NCBI RefSeq assembly: GCF_023544445.1
Contig: NZ_JALPVJ010000002.1
Coordinates: forward strand, 620,001-684,000
DNA: 64,000 bases
Source: Actinoplanes sp. M2I2
Lineage (GTDB): Bacteria > Actinomycetota > Actinomycetes > Mycobacteriales > Micromonosporaceae
Direction: 5' to 3'
In this document: positions 54,077 through 63,138 of the stretch, piece after piece
Numbering within the stretch: the stretch's first letter is position 1
How the letters are laid out: every line of letters begins with the position of its first letter
Translations under genes and position numbers: made by a program
The notes under the pieces: generated by a model
What the model saw: only the letters and a program-made list of their open reading frames with translations
Database searches by the model: none
Told to the model about the DNA's origin: nothing

Positions 54077-56860
54077 TCAGTCGACGCTGTCCGGCCACGC
54101 CGGCCCCTGTCCCGGCGGGCGGCCCTGGGCCGCACCGCGGCCCGGCGGCTGCTCCGGGACAGGCGCCAGAGCCGCCCGCAGCTGGGAACGGCCGCTGATC
54201 CCGAGCTTGGGATAGATGCGGTAGAGGTGGGAGCTGACCGTCCGGTGCGACAGGAACAGCCGCTGGCCGATCTCGCGGTTGCTCAGCCCGGCCGCCGCGA
54301 GCATCGCCGTCTGCAGCTCCTGGGCCGTCAGCCGTTCCCCCGAGCGCACCGCGCGGCCGGTGCTCTCCTCGCCCGACGCGCGCAGCTCCTCGCGGGCCAG
54401 CCGCCCCCACACGTGCGCGCCGAGCTCGTCGAAACCGTCCCGGGCGGCGCGCAGGGGCGGCCGCGACTCGAGGATCCGCTTGCGGCGGCGCAGCCAGGTC
54501 CCGTAGGCGAGGGACAGCCGGGCCCGGTGGACCGGCCAGTCGGTGTGGTCGAGCGCGAAGGCCGCCTCGAAGGCCGGTCCGGCCTCGTCGTCGGAGGCGA
54601 GCACGGCTTTCGCGTACGCGAGCGACCGGTGCAGCATCGGCGACGGCAACCGCGCCGCGCGTTCCGCGGCCTGCCCGATGATGGCGCGGACGTCCGGCCG
54701 GCGGCCCGAGCGGACGGCCGCGTCGGCCAGATCGGGCAGGGCCCAGCCCGACATGTCGAGGTGGTGCGTGGAGTCGGCCGGGTCGAAGACGCGCAGGAGG
54801 ATCGCGAGCGCCTCCTCGTGGCGTCCCTCGGCGTTGGCGGCGACGCCCCGCGCGTGCTGGGCAGCCTCGGCGGCGAACCGCACGCCGGTCACCAGCGGGC
54901 CGGCCAGCACGGCGTCGGCCAGCCGCGTGGCCTCGGCGCTGTTCCCGGCCATGGCCTCGTGCAGCGCCCGGCTGGCCCGGGCGGCCACCACCCAGAACTG
55001 CTCACCGGTCTCCTCGGCGAGCGCCTCGGCCTCCTCGGTGTCGGCGCGGACGGCCGGCCACCGGCCCAGCCACAGCCGGATGAAACCGGCGGACGACAGC
55101 GTACGGGCGAGAAGCGCGGCCCGTCCCTGGGCGCGATAGCCGGCGGCCACGGTCGTCATGATCGCGGAGGCCTGCACGAAGTCGCCCAGGATCAGCGCCG
55201 CCCCACCGAGGTAGTGCAGCCCGTCCACATCGCCGGGACCGGGAGCCACCGCGGGCAGCCGGCGCAGCACGTCCGGGCCGAACGCGTCCGGCTGGGCGTA
55301 GGCCGCGATCGCCAGCGCGCGCGGGTCGTCCACGGCCAAACCGAGCTTGTCGGTCACGGTCGTGATCCGCGCCCCCACCTCGGCCGGCAGACCGGCCCAC
55401 CAGCACCGCGAGGCGGCCCGCCAGCACAGCATCGCGGCCAGGCCGGTGTCGCCGGCCGCCTGGGCGTCCAGCGCGTGGCCGCACAGCTCGTCGATGCGCG
55501 CGACGTCCCGGACGTCGCCCGGCTCGACGAGGTCGCGGACGACGGCCAGCCGCCCGCGGTCGAGCACGTCCCCCTGCCGCGGGTCGACCCGCGCGATCAG
55601 CCGCACGGCGGCCTTCCGGTCGTGCGCCTGCGATGCCAGGTCGGCCGCGCGCAGCAGCAGCGACGAGCGCCGGGCGGCGTCGGTGGTGAGCTCGGACGCG
55701 CGGTCGAGGCCGGTGACGGCGACGCCGAGCGCCCCGCGTTCCAGCGCCCGGCCGGCCGCGGCCTCGAGGTCGGCGCTGACGTCGTCGTCGGCCCCGAGCG
55801 TCGCGGCGCTGCGGTGCCAGGCCCGCCGGTCGGGGTCGTGCGCGAGGGCGTCGGCCAGCACCGCGTGGATGGTCAGCCGGGCGATGTCGCTGACCGACCG
55901 GTACACCGCGGACCGGACGAGGGGGTGGCGGAACCGCAGCCGCTGGGCCTGCACCTGCAGCAGCCCGGCGTCGATGGCCGGCTGGATCGCCTCGGCCGGG
56001 ACGCCGGCGCCGGTCAGCACCCCGGCGATCGCCAGCAGCGCCGGCAGCGGGCAACCGGTGTCGGCCGCGAGGACGGCCAGGACCGCGCGGGTGCCGGGCG
56101 GCATCTGTTCGAAGCGGTCGGTGAACGCCGACTCCAGCCGCTCGTTGAGGGGCAGCAGCTCGGGCGCGCTCTCGGAGGCCAGCAGCCGGGGCAGTTCGAC
56201 CAGCGCGAGGGGATTTCCGGCCGCCTCGCGGAGGATGCGGGCGCGCAGCCGGGCCGGCAGCCCGGGCGCGTGGTCGTCCAGGACCCGCCGGGCGGCCTCG
56301 TCGTCCAGCTCGCCCAGGGACAACCCGTCCAGGCCTGTACGGGCGAGCACGTCGGTGTGCTGGGCCCGCACCGCCAGCACCGCCGCGATGGGCTCGACGG
56401 TCAGCCGGCGGGCCACGAAGACCAGCACGTCGAGGGTCTCGGGGTCGAGCCAGTGCGCGTCCTCGGCCACGATGAGCAGCGGGGTGCGGGCCGCGCGGTC
56501 GCCCAGCAGCTCGAGCACGGCGAGCCCGACCGTGAACAGATCCGGGCGCAGGTCGTCCTGCCCGAACGCGCCGAGCAGCGTGCGCCGCAACCGGGGCGTC
56601 AGCACGTCCAGGTTGCCGAGCAGCGGGGCCAGCAGCTGATGCAGCCCGGCGAACGGCAGCGCGGTCTCGGCCTCGGCGCCGTTGGTCTGCAGCACCACCA
56701 TGCCTGAGGCGGCCGCGCTGTCCCGGGCCGCGACCAGCACCATCGTCTTGCCGATCCCGGCGTGGCCGCGCACGACCAGGGCGCCGCCGCGCCCGGCGCG
56801 GGCCTCGCCGAGCAGCTTCTCCACCATCGACAGTTCCCGGTCACGGCCGTGCATCGCCAC
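54077..56860 (-). CDS. LAL-type LuxR regulator (ATPase + HTH)
   Basis: 927-residue regulator. Walker A GHAGIGKT at 32-39, Walker B LLIVAEDAHWLDPE near 128, a long helical middle and a C-terminal LuxR helix-turn-helix (LTAQELQTAMLAAAGLSNREIGQRLFLSHRTV). Start is GTG at 56860 with AAGGAGG 5 bp upstream; ATG at 56854 is the alternative. It sits upstream of the two hydrolase genes on the same strand, 78 bp apart, and may activate them. Third LAL protein in the window. Confidence 0.9.
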   Translation of the reverse strand: MAMHGRDRELSMVEKLLGEARAGRGGALVVRGHAGIGKTMVLVAARDSAAASGMVVLQTNGAEAETALPFAGLHQLLAPLLGNLDVLTPRLRRTLLGAFGQDDLRPDLFTVGLAVLELLGDRAARTPLLIVAEDAHWLDPETLDVLVFVARRLTVEPIAAVLAVRAQHTDVLARTGLDGLSLGELDDEAARRVLDDHAPGLPARLRARILREAAGNPLALVELPRLLASESAPELLPLNERLESAFTDRFEQMPPGTRAVLAVLAADTGCPLPALLAIAGVLTGAGVPAEAIQPAIDAGLLQVQAQRLRFRHPLVRSAVYRSVSDIARLTIHAVLADALAHDPDRRAWHRSAATLGADDDVSADLEAAAGRALERGALGVAVTGLDRASELTTDAARRSSLLLRAADLASQAHDRKAAVRLIARVDPRQGDVLDRGRLAVVRDLVEPGDVRDVARIDELCGHALDAQAAGDTGLAAMLCWRAASRCWWAGLPAEVGARITTVTDKLGLAVDDPRALAIAAYAQPDAFGPDVLRRLPAVAPGPGDVDGLHYLGGAALILGDFVQASAIMTTVAAGYRAQGRAALLARTLSSAGFIRLWLGRWPAVRADTEEAEALAEETGEQFWVVAARASRALHEAMAGNSAEATRLADAVLAGPLVTGVRFAAEAAQHARGVAANAEGRHEEALAILLRVFDPADSTHHLDMSGWALPDLADAAVRSGRRPDVRAIIGQAAERAARLPSPMLHRSLAYAKAVLASDDEAGPAFEAAFALDHTDWPVHRARLSLAYGTWLRRRKRILESRPPLRAARDGFDELGAHVWGRLAREELRASGEESTGRAVRSGERLTAQELQTAMLAAAGLSNREIGQRLFLSHRTVSSHLYRIYPKLGISGRSQLRAALAPVPEQPPGRGAAQGRPPGQGPAWPDSVD

Positions 56861-56953
56861 GAAAGCCTCCTTGGGTGCGCTCCCAGAAATCTCGCATCGC
56901 GGCGGCAGATGATGTTGTCTCAGCGCGCACAGGTCTGACGCCTGTGCGCAGCT

Positions 56954-57895
56954 TCAGGGGCGGCCGGTGAGCCGGCGCGGGGTGACGCCGAAGGCCTCGC
57001 GGAAACGGCTGGAGAAGAAGCTTGGATTGGAGAAGCCCCAGGCGCGGGCCACGGCCGCGATCGGGACCGGGCGGCGGCGGGGCGAGAGCAGCTCGGCGCG
57101 GGCGCCGAGCAGCCGCTGCTCGATGATGGACTGCTCGAGGCTCTGGCCCAGCGACTCGTACAGCTTGTAGAGGGCGCGGACCGAGATGGCGTGGGCCGCC
57201 GCTATCCGGGCCGGGGTCAGATCCGGGTCGCGCAGGTGGGCACGGACGTAAGCCTGCACGCGGACCGGCAACGAGGACTGCATCGCCTCGCGCATCCGCC
57301 GGCCGTCGTCCGCGGCCGACACGATCAGCGCCCGCATCAGCTCGGCCGACGCGACGCCGAGCTCGAGGGCCCCGGCCCCGGCGGCCAGCTCGTCGGCCTG
57401 GGCCGTCACCCGGGCGACGTGATCGCGGACGAGGTCGTAGAGCGGGCTGCCGCGCAGTCCCCGGGCGGCCGCGTGGATCAGGTCGCGGGGCAGGCCGAGA
57501 TGGTCCACGTCGACGTGCAGGGCGTAGGAGGCGCCGCTGCCCTTCCACCCGTAGACGTACGGCCGGGACAAATCGACCAGGATCAGGTCGCGCGGCCCGA
57601 ACAGGCGCTCCTCCCGCTCCCACACCATGTGGTTGTCGGTCCGCATCGGCAGCGCGAGGACGATGGACCTCTCGGTCTCGGCCCGCGACATGCGCGGCGT
57701 GCGGCGCAGGGTGGTCCCGGAGGCGTCGATGGTGAACACCTTGGACACGCCGAAGTCGGAGACCGACATCCGGGCGTCGATGGACGCCGGATCCTCGAAC
57801 GACGCCATGCTCGACGAGCAGTTCGCGCTGACCGTGGCCTGGAACGCCTCGGCGCGTTCGGCGGCGGGCAGCGACCCGGTGTCGAGTACCAGCAT
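56954..57895 (-). CDS. AraC-family regulator
   Basis: 313-residue regulator. The N-terminal 200 residues match the AraC-binding-like group (LDTGSLPAAERAEAFQATVSA; RDLILVDLSRPYVYGW). The C-terminal AraC double helix-turn-helix includes TPARIAAAHAISVRALYKLYES and VARAWGFSNPSFFSSRFREAFGVTP. ATG at 57895. Adjacent to a second, clearly related gene at 57955; the pair looks like a tandem duplication that has diverged. Effector unknown. Confidence 0.88.
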   Translation of the reverse strand: MLVLDTGSLPAAERAEAFQATVSANCSSSMASFEDPASIDARMSVSDFGVSKVFTIDASGTTLRRTPRMSRAETERSIVLALPMRTDNHMVWEREERLFGPRDLILVDLSRPYVYGWKGSGASYALHVDVDHLGLPRDLIHAAARGLRGSPLYDLVRDHVARVTAQADELAAGAGALELGVASAELMRALIVSAADDGRRMREAMQSSLPVRVQAYVRAHLRDPDLTPARIAAAHAISVRALYKLYESLGQSLEQSIIEQRLLGARAELLSPRRRPVPIAAVARAWGFSNPSFFSSRFREAFGVTPRRLTGRP

Positions 57896-57954
57896 GAGCC
57901 GACGGTAACGATCAACTCGGCCGCGCCCTCGGCTCTCGCTGCAGCGTTGTCGGC

Positions 57955-58905
57955 CTACTCCGCACGGCGGCGCCACTGCGAGGGCGTCGTCCCGTACCGG
58001 GCCTTGAAGCGGCGGGTGAAGTGGGTGGGGTCGCGGAATCCCCAGCGCCGCGCGATCGTGGCGATCGGCAGGTGCCGCCGGTCCGGCCGGGTCAGCTCGT
58101 GCCGGACGCGGTGCAGGCGCTCGTCGATGATCCACTGCTCGAGGCTGAGGTCCGCGCCGGCGCACAGCTTGTAGAGCTGCCGCAGGGAGATGCCGTGGGC
58201 CGCCGCGATCGTCGCCGGCGTGAGGTCCGGATCGGCCAGGCGCAGCCGGGTGAAGGCCCGGACGCGGGTCAGCAGCGTCTCGGCGAGGACCGTCCGGGTG
58301 TGCCGTCCGGAGTGGCCGGCCGAGACCAGCAGGGCCCGGGCCAGATCGATGCCGGCCGCGCCCACGGTGGCCGAGGCGGCGTCCCCGGTGATCCCGGCCG
58401 GGTCCCGGCCGATCTCGGCGATGTGGGTCGCGACCAGACGGTAGAGCGGGCTGGCGCCGACCTCGGCGGCGGCCCGGCGCACGGCGTCCAGCGGCAGACC
58501 GAGCTGGTCGTACGGGATCTGCAGCGCCGCGGCGCCGCCGTCACCCGACCACGAGTAGTCGTACGGGGCGGAGAGGTCGACGACGAGCAGCTCCCCGGGT
58601 GGCACGACCCGCTGCCGCCCGCCCTGGTCGATCCGCCCGGAGCCGCGGCGCTGGACGGCCAGCGCGACCACCGGCATGCCGTCCTGCCGGGCCTGCTTGG
58701 CCGTGCGCAGCAGCCGGATGCCCGACGAACGGTGCGTGAAGATGGTGGCGTTGCCGAGTTCCCACACCTCGAGCCGCGCGTGGACGTCGCCGTCCGGATC
58801 CTCGTGCAGCACGTGGCAGGGCGCCGAGGCGTGCAGCATCGCCGTGCGCACGGCCTCGACCCGGTCCTGCACGGGCAGCTCGGCGGTGTCGAGCACGTAC
58901 CCCAT
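57955..58905 (-). CDS. AraC-family regulator (paralogue)
   Basis: 316 residues with the same plan as its neighbour: N-terminal sensor (VLDTAELPVQDRVEAVRTAM; GELLVVDLSAPYDYSW) and C-terminal AraC domain (TPATIAAAHGISLRQLYKLCAG, IARRWGFRDPTHFTRRFKARYGTTP). ATG at 58905. It lies 62 bp downstream of the CocE-type hydrolase on the same strand, so these three genes may be one unit. Control of the hydrolase is a guess. Confidence 0.88.
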   Translation of the reverse strand: MGYVLDTAELPVQDRVEAVRTAMLHASAPCHVLHEDPDGDVHARLEVWELGNATIFTHRSSGIRLLRTAKQARQDGMPVVALAVQRRGSGRIDQGGRQRVVPPGELLVVDLSAPYDYSWSGDGGAAALQIPYDQLGLPLDAVRRAAAEVGASPLYRLVATHIAEIGRDPAGITGDAASATVGAAGIDLARALLVSAGHSGRHTRTVLAETLLTRVRAFTRLRLADPDLTPATIAAAHGISLRQLYKLCAGADLSLEQWIIDERLHRVRHELTRPDRRHLPIATIARRWGFRDPTHFTRRFKARYGTTPSQWRRRAE

Positions 58906-58967
58906 GACGATCAGTCTCGCATCGGGCCCGCCCCGGCCGGTTCCCCCGAACGGGGACCGGCCCCGCG

Positions 58968-60629
58968 TCAGCCGTCCAGCGTCGTCAAGGTGATCGACGA
59001 CGGGCGGTCGGCGTCGTGGAAGACCTCGAAGCGGCACGGGCGGCCGGCGGTGGCGACGCCGAACGGCTCCGCCGTGCCCATGTTGCGGGCGTAGCGGGGA
59101 AAGGCTCCGCCGCTGACCTGCACCCGCAGCCGGTGACCGGCGCGGAACCGGTAGGCGGTGGGGAACAACTCGACGTGCACGGCGAGCACGCCGTCGGCGC
59201 CGGCCTCGACGTCGGGCGCGTTCAGGGTGCGGGGGTCGAGCCGGCGGATGCCGTCCACGACGTTGCGGGAGACACCCTTCTCGTCGACGTCGCAGAGCCG
59301 CACGAACACATCGGCGTACGGGATGTCGGTGCGCACGTGGATCGTCGCGCCGACCGGGCCGACGACGTCGAGGTCGGACTCCAGCGCCGGGCCGGTGAAG
59401 ACGAGCACGTCGTCGCGCTCCTCGACGAGCCGGTTGTCGGCCTGCTTGCCCGGCGGCTGCAGCAGCGGGCCGCCGACGGTCGGCGTCGGGCGGGCCGGGT
59501 CGTATGTGAAGCGGCTCGGGTCGCCACCGGGCTCCGCCCCGAGCCGGCCACCGCCGCTCAGGTGGACGACCGTCTCCCGGGCGGCCGGGGGTGGCCAGTT
59601 CTCGAACTCGAGCCACGTGCCCGCCTGTTGCAGGTGGACGCGCACCGGCGCGCCCTCGGGCGCGGGCCCGCCGCGCAGGTGGTGCTCGAGCCAGGCGACG
59701 TCGGACTGCACGACGGTCCGCAGCTCGCCGAGCTCGCCGTGCAGCCACGGCCCGACGACCAGCCGTGCGGGCACCCCGGCGGCCCGCAGGGCGGTGTAAT
59801 CGCTCAGATTGCCGGCCAGGAACAGATCCCACCAGCCGGTGACCATGTTGGCCGGGGGCATCCGGGTGAGGTCGGCGCCGTCGTGGTCGGCCTGCGACCA
59901 GAAGTCGTCGGCCGGCTCGGCGTGCGCGACGAAGTCCCGCCAGAACGGCACCGGGGCGTCGGCCACCTGGACGTCGACCGCCTGCAGGGGCAACCGGCCC
60001 AGCCCCCGGCGGACCCGGGCCTTGACCCGCGGGTCGGGCAGCCCGGCGAGCAGCCCCGGGCGCTCCTGCCGGCCGATCTGGGCCGACCAGCTCAGCGCGG
60101 TGTGGATCGACGGCACGCCGTGCTCGTAGAACAGGCGGTTGGTGACGTTGGCCGAGGTGATGTGGGGGGAGACGCAGACCAGGGGCGGGTCCGCGTAGGG
60201 CGCGACGGCCCACTGCGTGTGCCCGAAGTAGCTCGCGCCGACCATGGCGATCCGGCCGTCGCACCACGGTTGCCGGCGCAGCCACGCGATCGTGGCCAGA
60301 CCGTCGTCGCGCTCGGTCGTGAACGGACGGAACTGACCGCCCGACCCGAACGTCCCGCGGGTGGCCTGCATGAACACCGCGAAGCCGCGGCGGGCCAGCG
60401 GGGCCGCGAAGGCCTGGCCGAACGCGCCGGCCCGCCCGTACGGCACCCGGATGAGAACCACCGGCAGGGGCGTCTGCTGACCCACCGGGCGGTAGTGGTC
60501 GGCCAGGAGCGTGACGTCGTCGGTCATCGGCACGGGGACGTCCTTGCGGATCTCGTACGGGACGGCCCGCACCGGCAGCCCGAGCGCGACGTCCGCGGCG
60601 AGCCCGGCCAGCCTGCTGATCTTCGCCAT
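58968..60629 (-). CDS. CocE/NonD-family hydrolase (X-Pro dipeptidyl-peptidase-like)
   Basis: 553-residue hydrolase. The alpha/beta part shows VVLIRVPYGRAGAFG, FAVFMQATRGTFGSGGQF and the nucleophile elbow VGASYFGHTQW (Ser133); WWDLFLAG and GPWLHGELGEL supply the acid and His regions. The C-terminal jelly-roll domain begins near 350 (WLEFENWPPPAARETVVHLSGGG) and ends in FRAGHRLRVQVSGGAFPRYARN. Members cleave esters, amides or X-Pro peptides. No signal peptide is clear. ATG at 60629 chosen; ATG at 60647 adds six residues. Divergent from the LacI gene. Confidence 0.88.
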   Translation of the reverse strand: MAKISRLAGLAADVALGLPVRAVPYEIRKDVPVPMTDDVTLLADHYRPVGQQTPLPVVLIRVPYGRAGAFGQAFAAPLARRGFAVFMQATRGTFGSGGQFRPFTTERDDGLATIAWLRRQPWCDGRIAMVGASYFGHTQWAVAPYADPPLVCVSPHITSANVTNRLFYEHGVPSIHTALSWSAQIGRQERPGLLAGLPDPRVKARVRRGLGRLPLQAVDVQVADAPVPFWRDFVAHAEPADDFWSQADHDGADLTRMPPANMVTGWWDLFLAGNLSDYTALRAAGVPARLVVGPWLHGELGELRTVVQSDVAWLEHHLRGGPAPEGAPVRVHLQQAGTWLEFENWPPPAARETVVHLSGGGRLGAEPGGDPSRFTYDPARPTPTVGGPLLQPPGKQADNRLVEERDDVLVFTGPALESDLDVVGPVGATIHVRTDIPYADVFVRLCDVDEKGVSRNVVDGIRRLDPRTLNAPDVEAGADGVLAVHVELFPTAYRFRAGHRLRVQVSGGAFPRYARNMGTAEPFGVATAGRPCRFEVFHDADRPSSITLTTLDG

Positions 60630-60752
60630 CCTGGCAACGTAACCCATCCCCGGGGCCCGGCGCGCGCCCGGCGGACCGGGCGGGCCCGGCTCGCTGATCA
60701 TCATCTGTTCGGATATGTCGGACCGGCCGTTCACGTCGTCGTCGTCCTCCGA

Positions 60753-60781
60753 TTGTGCGATCACCGAAACCGGTCTATGTT
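60753..60781 (+). promoter_or_regulatory. Promoter of the second LacI-ABC operon
   Basis: -35 TTGTGC (60753-60758), 17-bp spacer, -10 TATGTT (60776-60781). The expected start near 60788 falls on the second operator. Confidence 0.5.
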
Positions 60782-60805
60782 TCGATCAAACCGGTTTAGT
60801 AAACC
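60766..60805. promoter_or_regulatory. Two AAACCGGTYT operators for a LacI-type repressor
   Basis: AAACCGGTCT at 60767-60776 lies between the -35 and -10 hexamers; a perfect palindrome AAACCGGTTT at 60788-60797 covers the expected start. Centres are 21 bp apart, two helical turns. The second overlaps another perfect inverted repeat GGTTTA-G-TAAACC (60793-60805). The CG-centred form fits LacI-family sites. Autoregulation by the adjacent LacI is inferred. Confidence 0.7.
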
Positions 60806-60817
60806 AAGGGAGGCGCG

Positions 60818-61849
60818 ATGACCAGGCCAGACAGGCCGACGATCCGGGATGTCGCGGCCGCCGCCGGTGTTTCCAAAGGCACTGTCTCGTTCGCGCTGAA
60901 CGGCCGGCCGGGGGTCTCCGAGGACACCCGCGAGCGCATCCTCGCCGCCGCCCGCGACCTCGGCTGGACGCCCAGCACCAAGGCCCGCGCCCTGTCGGTC
61001 TCCCGGGCGTTCGCCGTCGGCCTGGTGCTGGCCCGCGAGCCCGAGCTGCTCGGCGCCGACCCGTTCTTCCCGGCCTTCATCGCCGGCGTCGAGCGCACGC
61101 TCTCCGACCGCGGGCAGGCGCTCGTGCTGCAGGTCGTGCCCGAGGCCGAGGAGGAGGCGGGCTACCGGCGGCTGGCCGACGCCGGCCGGGTCGACGGGGT
61201 GTTCGTGCTCGACCTGCGGGTCGCCGACCCGCGGATCGCCCTGCTGGCCGAGCTGGGGATGCCCGCGGTGACCATCGCCCGGCCCGACGGGCCCAGCCCC
61301 TTCCCGGCCGTGCTGGTCGACGACCGGCCGGGCATCGCCGCCGCCGTGAGCCACCTGGCCGGGCTCGGGCACCGCCACATCGCGCATGTCGCCGGCCCCG
61401 CGCACTTCCTGCACGGTTCACGCCGCCGCCGGGCCTTCGACGACGCCCTGGACGAGGCCGGCCTGCCACCCGGCCCGGTCGTGGAGGCCGACTTCTCGGC
61501 GGCCGGCGGTGCGGCGGCGACCCGCGAGATCCTGGCCGCCGGGCCCACCGCGATCGTCTACTCCAACGACCTGATGGCCATCGCCGGGCTGTCCGTCGCC
61601 GTCGAGCTCGGCCGGGCCGTGCCCGCGCGGCTGTCGGTCACCGGCTTCGACAACACCGATCTCGCGGGCTATGTCAGTCCCGCGCTCACGAGCGTCCGCA
61701 CCGACCCGTACCTGTGGGGCCGGAAAGCCGCGGAAGCCCTGCTCGAGCTCATCGACGGCGGGACGGTCGACGACGTTCCCGTTCCCGCCGCCCAGCTGGT
61801 GATCCGGGCGTCCACCGCGCCCCCGCCCCCCGAAGTCCGAACGGAGTGA
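60818..61849 (+). CDS. LacI-family transcriptional repressor
   Basis: 343-residue regulator with N-terminal helix-turn-helix (TIRDVAAAAGVSKGTVSFALNGRPGVSEDTRERI), hinge (STKARALSVSRA) and sugar-binding-protein-like domain (VGLVLAREPELLGADPFFPAFIAGVER; AIVYSNDLMAIAGLSVAVELG; SVTGFDNTDLAGYVSPALTSV). ATG at 60818 has GGGAGG 4 bp upstream. First gene of an importer operon (gap of 2 bp to the binding protein), with two operators at its promoter, so it should repress itself and the importer. Confidence 0.93.
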   Translation: MTRPDRPTIRDVAAAAGVSKGTVSFALNGRPGVSEDTRERILAAARDLGWTPSTKARALSVSRAFAVGLVLAREPELLGADPFFPAFIAGVERTLSDRGQALVLQVVPEAEEEAGYRRLADAGRVDGVFVLDLRVADPRIALLAELGMPAVTIARPDGPSPFPAVLVDDRPGIAAAVSHLAGLGHRHIAHVAGPAHFLHGSRRRRAFDDALDEAGLPPGPVVEADFSAAGGAAATREILAAGPTAIVYSNDLMAIAGLSVAVELGRAVPARLSVTGFDNTDLAGYVSPALTSVRTDPYLWGRKAAEALLELIDGGTVDDVPVPAAQLVIRASTAPPPPEVRTE

Positions 61850-61851
61850 CC

Positions 61852-63138
61852 ATGAAACGCGCCCTCCCGGCCGCCCTTCTCACCCTCTCTCTAGCGCTAG
61901 CCGCCGGCTGTGACGGCAGCGGCGGCGGCGACGCCGGCCAGGCCAACGCGGCCACCGGCCCGATCACCATCTGGCTCTCCAACAACCAGGAGGAGCTGGC
62001 CTGGGGCAAGGCCATGGTCGAGTCCTGGAACGGCCGGCACGCCGACCAGAAGATCACGGCCCAGGAGATCCCGGCCGGCAAGAGCTCGGAGGAGGTCATC
62101 GGCGCGGCCATCACGGCCGGCAACGCGCCCTGCCTCATCTGGAACACCGCGCCCGCCGCGATCCCGCAGTTCCAGAAGCAGGGCGGCCTGGTCGCGCTCG
62201 ACTCGTTCGAGGGCGGCGACCAGTACATCACCGACCGCACGGGGGACACGGCCGAGCAGTACAAGTCGCCGGACGGCAAGTTCTACCAGCTGCCGTGGAA
62301 GTCCAACCCGGTGATGATCTTCTACAACAAGGACATCTTCGCCAAGGCCGGGCTCGACCCCGAGAAGCCGGCGCTGTCCACGTACGACGAGTTCCTGACG
62401 GCGGCCCGCAAGATCAAGTCGTCCAAGGCCGCGCAGGCCGCCATCTATCCGGCACCGAGCAGCGAGTTCTTCCAGTCCTGGTTCGACTTCTACCCGCTGT
62501 TCGCCGCCGAGACCGACGGCACCCAGCTGGTCAAGGACAACAAGGCGCAGTTCAACACCCCGCAGGGCCAGGCCGTCGCCGGCTTCTGGAAGACCCTGTA
62601 CGACGAGGGCCTCGCGCCCAAGGAGATGTACAACGGCGACTCGTTCGCCGACAAGAAGGCGGCCATGGCGATCGTCGGCCCGTGGGCGATCAAGGTCTAC
62701 GGCGACAAGGTGAAGTGGGGCGCCGTGCCGGTGCCGACCTCCACCGGCAAGCCGGCCGAGCAGATCAGGACGTTCAGCGACGCCAAGAACGTGGCGATGT
62801 ACAGCGCCTGCCAGAACCGGGCCACGGCCTGGGAGGTCATGAAGTTCGCCACCAGCCAGGAGCAGGACGGCAAGCTGCTCGACGCGACCGGCCAGATGCC
62901 GCTGCGCAAGGACCTGCAGACCGCTTACCCGGACTACTTCGCCGGGAACGCCGCCTACAAGCAGTTCGCCGACCAGGCCGCGCGCACCGTCGAGGTGCCC
63001 AACGTGCCCAACTCGGTGGCTGTCTGGCAGACCTTCCGCGACGCGTACTCGCAGTCGGTGATCTTCGGTAAGCAGCCGGTGGCCGACGCCTTCTCGGGCG
63101 CCGCGACCAAGGTAGACCAGCTCGCCAGCGGGTCGTGA
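61852..63138 (+). CDS. Extracellular sugar-type solute-binding lipoprotein
   Basis: 428 residues. Lipoprotein signal with lipobox LAAGC (Cys20), Gly/Ser linker, then a family-1 carbohydrate-type binding protein (GPITIWLSNNQEELAWGKAMVESW; KSNPVMIFYNKDIFAKAGL; KKAAMAIVGPWAIKVYG). Likely binds an oligosaccharide or sugar acid at the outer membrane face of the cytoplasmic membrane. ATG 61852. Stop overlaps the permease start by 1 bp. Confidence 0.9.
   Translation: MKRALPAALLTLSLALAAGCDGSGGGDAGQANAATGPITIWLSNNQEELAWGKAMVESWNGRHADQKITAQEIPAGKSSEEVIGAAITAGNAPCLIWNTAPAAIPQFQKQGGLVALDSFEGGDQYITDRTGDTAEQYKSPDGKFYQLPWKSNPVMIFYNKDIFAKAGLDPEKPALSTYDEFLTAARKIKSSKAAQAAIYPAPSSEFFQSWFDFYPLFAAETDGTQLVKDNKAQFNTPQGQAVAGFWKTLYDEGLAPKEMYNGDSFADKKAAMAIVGPWAIKVYGDKVKWGAVPVPTSTGKPAEQIRTFSDAKNVAMYSACQNRATAWEVMKFATSQEQDGKLLDATGQMPLRKDLQTAYPDYFAGNAAYKQFADQAARTVEVPNVPNSVAVWQTFRDAYSQSVIFGKQPVADAFSGAATKVDQLASGS

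Noticed and set aside
54011..56707. 898-codon forward frame opposite the LAL regulator
   Set aside because: Shadow of the 927-residue reverse-strand gene, which has complete Walker and HTH motifs.
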